Shown here: positions 5,960 to 11,978 of the stretch, one piece after another
Position numbering within the stretch: the first letter of the stretch is position 1
Layout of the letters: every line of letters starts with the position of its first letter
Source: Labilithrix luteola
Lineage (GTDB): Bacteria > Myxococcota_A > Polyangia > Polyangiales > Polyangiaceae
Length of the DNA: 11,978 nucleotides
Assembly (NCBI GenBank): GCA_026225435.1
Contig: JAMFST010000456.1
Location: 1 to 11,978 of the forward strand
Reading direction: 5' to 3'
The notes under the pieces: generated by a model
Told to the model about the DNA's origin: nothing
Databases searched by the model: none
Seen by the model: only the letters and a program-made list of their open reading frames with translations
Program-made: the position numbers and the translations under genes

Positions 5960-6604
5960 ATGGCCTGGAATCGTGACGCGATGGCGGCGCGCGCCGCCCG
6001 CGAGCTGCGCGACGGCTTCTACGTGAACCTGGGGATCGGCATCCCGACCCTCGTCGCCAACCACGTCCCCGCCGGGATCAAGGTGACCCTGCAGAGCGAG
6101 AACGGCATGCTCGGCATCGGCCCGTTCCCGTACGACGACGAGGTCGATCCGGATCTGATCAACGCCGGCAAGCAGACCATCACGCAGCTGCCGACCTCTT
6201 CGTTCTTCAGCTCGGCGGACAGCTTTGCCATGATCCGCGGCGGGCACGTGGACCTCGCCATCCTCGGCGCCATGCAGGTGAGCGCCAGCGGCGATCTGGC
6301 CAACTGGACGGTGCCGGGGAAGATGATCAAGGGGGTCGGCGGCGCCATGGATCTCGTCGCCGGGGTGAAGCGGGTGGTCGCGGTGATGGAGCACACCGAC
6401 AAGGAGGGGAAATCGAAGCTCCTGCCGGCGTGCGATCTGCCGCTCACCGGCGCCGGCGTGGTCGATCTGGTGGTGACCGATCTCGCCGTCTTCGCCGTGA
6501 CGCGCGGGCGCGCGGAGCTGCGGCTCATCGAGCTGGCGACCGACGTGACCCTCGAGGAGGTCCGCGCCAAGACCGCCGCGTCGTTCACCGAGGCGCTCTC
6601 GTGA
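5960..6604 (+). CDS. pcaJ: 3-Oxoacid (3-oxoadipate) CoA-transferase subunit B, SCOT/ScoB type
   Basis: Beta subunit with the catalytic glutamate: [13 protein letters not shown] places Glu47 in the SENG motif that forms the glutamyl-CoA thioester intermediate. Other family blocks are [15 protein letters not shown] (21-35), [31 protein letters not shown] and [22 protein letters not shown]. The 214-residue length is normal. The start [19 protein letters not shown] and the [15 protein letters not shown] block again look like ScoB rather than Pseudomonas PcaJ. The gene lies 12 bases after its partner with an AAAGAGAA ribosome site, and its end overlaps pcaD by GTGA. The two subunits must assemble for activity; both appear intact. 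Confidence 0.87.
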   Translation: MAWNRDAMAARAARELRDGFYVNLGIGIPTLVANHVPAGIKVTLQSENGMLGIGPFPYDDEVDPDLINAGKQTITQLPTSSFFSSADSFAMIRGGHVDLAILGAMQVSASGDLANWTVPGKMIKGVGGAMDLVAGVKRVVAVMEHTDKEGKSKLLPACDLPLTGAGVVDLVVTDLAVFAVTRGRAELRLIELATDVTLEEVRAKTAASFTEALS

Positions 6605-7434
6605 GCGCAGGTCCGAGCTCGAGCATCGGTGCCACCGAGGGGCGCATCACCGTCGGTGACGGCGTCGAGCTGTCCTACCGCTTCGACGGGCAGGAGGACG
6701 CGCCGGTGCTCGTCCTGTCGCACTCGCTCGGCACCTCGATGGCGCTCTTCGCGCCGGTGGTCCGCCCGCTCGCCCGGTCGTTCCGCGTGCTGCGCTACGA
6801 CGCCCGTGGCCACGGCCGCTCCAGCATCCGCCCCGGTGGCTACGCGCTCGACCGCCTGGCGCTCGACGTGATCGAGCTGCTCGACGGGCTGTCGCTCGAC
6901 AAGGTGCACTTCGGCGGGGTGTCGCTCGGAGGCGCGGTCGGGCAGGCGCTGGCGGTGCGGGCGCCGGAGCGCATCGACAAGCTGGTGCTGGCGAACACGG
7001 CGGCGCAGTTCGGGCCGCCCTCCGGCTGGCAGGAGCGCATCGAGCTGGTGCGCGCTCAGGGCATGGGCGCGGTGGTCGACGGCGTCGTCGAGCGCGGCCT
7101 GACCGCCGGCTTCATCGCCCGCGCGAAGGACACCGTCGACGTGCTCCGGCAGCTGGTGGCGGGGAGCTCACCGGACGGCTACATCGGCACGTGCGCCGCG
7201 CTCCGTGACGCCGATCAGCGGCGGACCTGCGCGCTCATCACCGCGCCCACGCTGGTCATCGCCGGTCTGTACGATCCGTCGACGCCCATCGCGACGGCGC
7301 GCTTCCTCCGCGACCGGATCCGCAACCCGGACACCGGCGCGCGCTCGAGCTACATCGAGCTGGAGACGGCGCACCTCTCCTGCCTCGAGGCGCCGAAGCC
7401 GTTCGCCACCGCGGTGACCGACTTCCTGACCTGA
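6601..7434 (+). CDS. pcaD: 3-Oxoadipate enol-lactonase (PcaD), alpha/beta hydrolase
   Basis: It hydrolyses 3-oxoadipate enol-lactone to 3-oxoadipate, the step just before CoA transfer. GTG at 6601 overlaps the pcaJ stop (GTGA) and gives 277 residues, slightly longer than the usual 260 or so because of a 15-residue Ser/Gly-rich N-terminus. The alpha/beta hydrolase pieces are in order: [14 protein letters not shown] (oxyanion region, 37-50), [11 protein letters not shown] (65-75), the nucleophile elbow FGGVSLGG with Ser108, Asp225 in GLYDPSTP and His258 in ETAHLSCLE. The HSLGT and AHLSxLE blocks are characteristic of PcaD, which makes a general esterase unlikely. It is the last gene of the operon; placing D after the transferase genes differs from the common orders. 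A small leftward esterase gene follows, convergent, 70 bases away. Confidence 0.92.
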   Translation: MSAGPSSSIGATEGRITVGDGVELSYRFDGQEDAPVLVLSHSLGTSMALFAPVVRPLARSFRVLRYDARGHGRSSIRPGGYALDRLALDVIELLDGLSLDKVHFGGVSLGGAVGQALAVRAPERIDKLVLANTAAQFGPPSGWQERIELVRAQGMGAVVDGVVERGLTAGFIARAKDTVDVLRQLVAGSSPDGYIGTCAALRDADQRRTCALITAPTLVIAGLYDPSTPIATARFLRDRIRNPDTGARSSYIELETAHLSCLEAPKPFATAVTDFLT

Positions 7435-7485
7435 CGCGGCCGAGACGCCAGAGCAAACGTCCATTGAGTGTAGCGAAAGCCTTTC

Positions 7486-7507
7486 TAATCCACTTCGCCT
7501 TGGATTA
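7486..7507. terminator. Hairpin at the convergent junction of pcaD and the esterase gene
   Basis: TAATCCA (7486-7492) and TGGATTA (7501-7507) form a perfect 7-bp stem around an 8-base loop. It lies in the 70-base gap and overlaps the TAA stop of the leftward esterase gene, a usual place for a shared terminator. The stem is A+T-rich and no T-run follows on either strand (leftward GAAAGG, rightward ACTGGG), so termination strength is uncertain. Confidence 0.35.
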
Positions 7508-8530
7508 ACTGGGTCGGTCGATGAAGATCTTGCCGAGCGCGCGGCGCAGCGCCAGGTGCGAGTCGCGGGCGAACTGCTTCTTGATGTTCGTGTCGGGCAC
7601 CAGGTCGAACCCGTGGAAGCCGCCCGGGTAGACGTGCAGCTCGGTGGGGACGCCGGCGCGCAGCAGGCGCCGCGCGTAGTCGACGTTCTCCTCGACGAAG
7701 AGGTCGAGCGAGCCGACCTGGAGGAAGGTCGCCGGCAGCCCGCCGAGATCCTTCGCCCGCGCCGCCGCGCAGTAAGGGGAGACGTCGTCGCCGCCCGGCT
7801 CCTTGCCGCCGAGCATCGCGCGCCAGCCGTAGCGGTTGTTCTCGCGCGTCCACAGGAACTCGCCGGAGTACTCGTGCGGGTCGACCTCGGTGGCCGACGC
7901 GGTGCGGTCGTCGAGCATCGGGTAGACGAGGAACTGGTGCGACAGCGCCACCTCCTTGCGATCGCGCGCCAGCAGCGCGAGGCAGGCGGCCAGACCTCCG
8001 CCGGCGCTCTCCCCCTTCACCGCGATGCGCGAAGGATCGATCCCGAGCGCACCCGCCTGGCGATGGAGCCAGAGCAGCGAGGCGTAGCAATCCTCCACCG
8101 GCCCGGGGAACGGCGTCTCCGGCGCGAGGCGGTAGTCGACCGAGGCGACGACGCAGCCGACGTCGGCGGCGATGTACTTGTTGCGCAGGTCGACCCGCTC
8201 CGGCGTGCCGAGGACGAAGCCGCCGCCGTGCAGGTGGAGCAGCCCGGCGCGCTTGCCGGTCCCCTTCGCGGAGCCCATCTCCGGTCGGTAGACGACGATG
8301 CGTACGTCCGGTGAGGGCACGCCGCCGATGACCGGACCGGGAATGCGCACCTCCTCGCGCACCACGCCGCTGACGTCGACCGGGCCGTCGAGCTCCACCG
8401 CCGGCAGTGACGGCGTCGCGTCGAACACCCGGCGCATCTCCGGCAGCACCTCGTCCCGCAGGTCGAAGCTCGGCATGTTCTCCAGGAACCGCGCGAGCTC
8501 CGGATCGACCAGGTGCTGGCTCTTCTTCAT
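7505..8530 (-). CDS. Alpha/beta hydrolase, hormone-sensitive-lipase (family IV) type esterase
   Basis: A 341-residue serine esterase. The family IV oxyanion motif HGGGF is at 101-105, DYRLAPETPFP at 132-142, the nucleophile elbow GESAGGG gives Ser175, Asp276 lies in QVGSLDLF, and His306 in YPGGFHGF. No signal peptide is visible (MKKSQHLVDPEL), so it is probably cytoplasmic. Such enzymes usually cut short-chain acyl or aryl esters or lactones; the actual substrate cannot be read from the sequence. It is the last gene of the leftward cluster, 35 bases after the cytochrome gene, with GGAGGT 13 bases before the ATG, a long but usable spacing. Its position suggests it supplies or removes an ester linked to the molybdenum hydroxylase substrate, which is inference only. 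Confidence 0.85.
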   Translation of the reverse strand: MKKSQHLVDPELARFLENMPSFDLRDEVLPEMRRVFDATPSLPAVELDGPVDVSGVVREEVRIPGPVIGGVPSPDVRIVVYRPEMGSAKGTGKRAGLLHLHGGGFVLGTPERVDLRNKYIAADVGCVVASVDYRLAPETPFPGPVEDCYASLLWLHRQAGALGIDPSRIAVKGESAGGGLAACLALLARDRKEVALSHQFLVYPMLDDRTASATEVDPHEYSGEFLWTRENNRYGWRAMLGGKEPGGDDVSPYCAAARAKDLGGLPATFLQVGSLDLFVEENVDYARRLLRAGVPTELHVYPGGFHGFDLVPDTNIKKQFARDSHLALRRALGKIFIDRPS

Positions 8531-8565
8531 GGCCCGGGAGTCTACCTCCGGACCGGCTCACCCGG

Positions 8566-9192
8566 TCACTGCGGACAGGGCGCTCCGGCAGCCGACCAGG
8601 TCTCGAAGGCGGCCACCAGCTGATCGTGCGGGATGGGCACCGGCGCACGGCCGAGCCCGGGGTTCCAGCCCCAGGTGACCAGCGGATCGTCCCAGTGCTC
8701 GCGCAGCGCCTTCATGTCCTTGTGGCCGTTGCGGCTCGGGTCCTTCACCTGCTCGCACAGCGGCCCCGGCGCCATGCCGACGATGACCATCTTCATGTCC
8801 GGCGGCGGCATGTGCCACGGCTTGGCCTCGCCCGGCGGCGTGTGCTCGCCGTAGCTCGCCGGAGGGTTGGCCGGACCGTGGCAGGCGGTGCACTGCTCGC
8901 CGATGCGCCCTTCCCCTTCGGGCCCGCGCTGCACGTTCATCACGTGCGGGCGGCTGTCGTCCCCCTGCAGCGGCGCGTCGCCCGAGGGGTGACAGTTCCG
9001 GCAGCGCGGGTGCTGGAGCACGGTGTTGATGGTGCCCCACGCGGCCAGACCCTGCTCGCGCGTCGGCACGGGAGGAGTCGAGCTGGCCGGCGGACCACCG
9101 CAGGAGACGAGAGAGCCGAAGGTGACCGCCGCGACAGCGGCGAGAGCGGAGGTGACGAACAGCCCGTGACGCATCTTTGTACCTGACGCCAT
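8566..9192 (-). CDS. Diheme cytochrome c-type lipoprotein associated with IorAB-like molybdenum hydroxylase
   Basis: The 208-residue protein begins with a hydrophobic signal ending in the lipobox LVSC (Cys31), so it should be lipid-anchored on the periplasmic side of a membrane. Two haem c motifs follow: CRNCH (64-68, within HPRCRNCHPSGDAPLQGDD) and CTACH (101-105). WHMPPPDMKM near 126-135 offers Met/His axial ligands, and CEQVKDPSRNGHKDM with WGWNPG closes the protein. I recognise this pattern as the small protein often annotated as isoquinoline 1-oxidoreductase subunit next to iorAB in proteobacteria. The likely role is to take electrons from the exported hydroxylase to the respiratory chain. 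ATG 9192 has GAGG upstream; ATG 9174 (MRHGLF) is also plausible. It starts five bases after the iorB-like stop. Confidence 0.85.
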   Translation of the reverse strand: MASGTKMRHGLFVTSALAAVAAVTFGSLVSCGGPPASSTPPVPTREQGLAAWGTINTVLQHPRCRNCHPSGDAPLQGDDSRPHVMNVQRGPEGEGRIGEQCTACHGPANPPASYGEHTPPGEAKPWHMPPPDMKMVIVGMAPGPLCEQVKDPSRNGHKDMKALREHWDDPLVTWGWNPGLGRAPVPIPHDQLVAAFETWSAAGAPCPQ

Positions 9193-9197
9193 GATCC

Positions 9198-11356
<2,159 letters not shown>

Positions 11357-11360
<4 letters not shown>

Positions 11361-11821
11361 TTGGCCGCCCCCTTGCGGATCTTCGCCGCCAGGTGGATCG
11401 CCTCGCGCACGCGCTGGTAGGTGCCGCAGCGGCACACGTTGCCGGACATGGCCGCGTCGATGTCGTTGTCGGTCGGATCCGGCTTGGCCTCGATCAGCGC
11501 CGCGGCGGTCATCAGCTGCCCGGACTGGCAGTACCCGCACTGCACCACGTCCGCCTCGAGCCAGGCCTTCTGCACCGCGTGCGGCCCGTCCTTCGAGAGC
11601 CCCTCGATGGTAGTCACGTGGCGGTCCCCCACCGACGCTGCCGGAAGGACGCAGGATCGGGTCGGCTTGCCGTCCAGGTGCACCGTACAGGCGCCACACT
11701 GGGCCATGCCGCAGCCAAACTTGGTCCCCACCAGCCCCAGCTCGTCGCGCAGGACCCACAGGAGCGGCGTATCGCCCGGCTCCTCGACGTCGCGGACCGT
11801 CCCGTTGATGTGCAGCTTCAT
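11357..11821 (-). CDS. [2Fe-2S]-binding subunit of the molybdenum hydroxylase (IorA-like)
   Basis: This 154-residue electron-transfer subunit carries two [2Fe-2S] clusters. The ferredoxin-like N-terminal domain has Cys37, Cys42 and Cys45 ([17 protein letters not shown]) plus Cys57; the helical C-terminal domain has Cys95, Cys98 (QCGYCQSGQ), Cys130 and Cys132 (VCRCGTYQR). Gln94 before the third pair is the residue that contacts molybdopterin in the family. It has no signal peptide and would be carried through the Tat system by its partner. It heads the leftward cluster (small subunit, large subunit, cytochrome, esterase), all with gaps of 35 bases or less. No ribosome site precedes the ATG. 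No separate FAD subunit is present, as is typical when a cytochrome accepts the electrons. Confidence 0.93.
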
Positions 11822-11827
11822 GCGCGC

Positions 11828-11856
11828 ACCGTAGTGCTGTGCGTCAACGGCGACAA
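11828..11856 (-). promoter_or_regulatory. Candidate promoter of the molybdenum hydroxylase operon (TTGTCG-17-TACGGT)
   Basis: Reading leftward, TTGTCG (11856-11851) and TACGGT (11833-11828) are separated by 17 bases, matching four of six and three of six consensus positions. Only six bases separate the -10 box from the ATG at 11821, so the transcript would be nearly leaderless, in keeping with the missing ribosome site. Confidence 0.3.
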
Positions 11857-11858
11857 CA

Positions 11859-11887
11859 TTGACAGAAGCGTTACGAGGTAGTGACTA
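11859..11887 (+). promoter_or_regulatory. Perfect -35 hexamer TTGACA before the rightward gene at the window edge
   Basis: TTGACA at 11859-11864 is a consensus -35, but the hexamer 17 bases on (TGACTA, 11882-11887) is a poor -10. It lies in the 79-base region between the divergent molybdenum hydroxylase operon and the gene starting at 11901. Support comes mainly from the -35 match and the position. Confidence 0.25.
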
Positions 11888-11900
11888 GGGGAGCAACGCG

Positions 11901-11978
11901 ATGCCACCTCCGTCGACCTCCGGCTCGTGGTTCGAGTGGCCGCTGGAGGTCCGTCCAGGGGAGGGGCGCTTGCTCGCC
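11901..11978 (+). CDS. Start of an unidentified rightward gene, cut by the window end
   Basis: ATG at 11901 is preceded by AGGGGAG (11887-11893) with seven bases of spacing and opens a frame that stays open to the window end (26 codons). The visible protein is a short polar start followed by SWFEWPLEVRPGEGRLLA. The RPGEGRLLA segment just before an expected hydrophobic stretch recalls the N-termini of ATP/ADP-exchanger-like or other MFS membrane proteins in some large-genome bacteria, but 26 residues are too few to decide. It diverges from the molybdenum hydroxylase operon. Confidence 0.5.
   Translation, partial: MPPPSTSGSWFEWPLEVRPGEGRLLA

Noticed and set aside
8551..8567. GACCGG-CTCAC-CCGGTC hairpin between the cytochrome and esterase genes as a terminator
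   Set aside because: Only 6 bp, no T-run, and it lies inside a co-directional cluster overlapping the cytochrome stop codon; such short GC stems are common in DNA of this composition.

Overview
The window looks like chromosomal DNA from a G+C-rich, aerobic, Gram-negative heterotroph. It encodes a lipoprotein c-type cytochrome, a Tat-exported molybdenum hydroxylase subunit and a complete lower protocatechuate pathway. Gene bodies are about 70% G+C or more by eye, GTG starts are common, and genes are packed with 4-8 base overlaps. A large-genome myxobacterium (Myxococcota, Polyangia type) fits best, but this is an impression from protein style and not a demonstrated placement; a high-GC proteobacterium is possible.

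Layout. (1) Bases 2-724 (+) hold the 3' end of a beta-propeller, glycosidase-like gene with clearly lower G+C. It is followed by a hairpin and by a 28-base sequence that reads like the 3' end of a tRNA gene including CCA (791-818), a possible integration-site remnant. (2) Bases 852-2039 (-) are pobA, 4-hydroxybenzoate 3-monooxygenase. A 100-base divergent control region separates it from (3) a tight rightward operon at 2140-7434: pcaH, pcaG, pcaB, pcaC, a CoA-transferase pair (pcaI/pcaJ role, but of succinyl-CoA:acetoacetate-transferase type) and pcaD. pcaB carries a single-base frameshift near 3617. (4) A leftward operon at 11821-7505 converges on pcaD: a [2Fe-2S] subunit (IorA-like), a Tat-signal molybdopterin subunit (IorB-like), a diheme cytochrome c lipoprotein and a hormone-sensitive-lipase-family esterase. 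(5) From 11901 a new rightward gene starts and runs off the window.

How it works together. PobA makes protocatechuate from 4-hydroxybenzoate. PcaHG opens the ring (ortho cleavage), PcaB lactonises, PcaC decarboxylates, PcaD opens the enol-lactone to 3-oxoadipate, and the CoA-transferase activates it with succinyl-CoA. Only the final thiolase (PcaF), an uptake system and a regulator are absent. The facing operon looks like a periplasmic oxidation module. A speculative link is that esterase and molybdenum hydroxylase release and oxidise aromatic precursors that enter through 4-hydroxybenzoate or protocatechuate.

No intergenic stretch reaches 300 bases. I see no insertion sequence, CRISPR array, rRNA or intact tRNA. 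The system is mostly recognisable catabolism. The least expected points are the pcaB frameshift with its GTGA junction, the tRNA-end-like sequence at the composition break, the SCOT-type transferase inside a pca operon, and the molybdenum hydroxylase/cytochrome/esterase cluster beside it.
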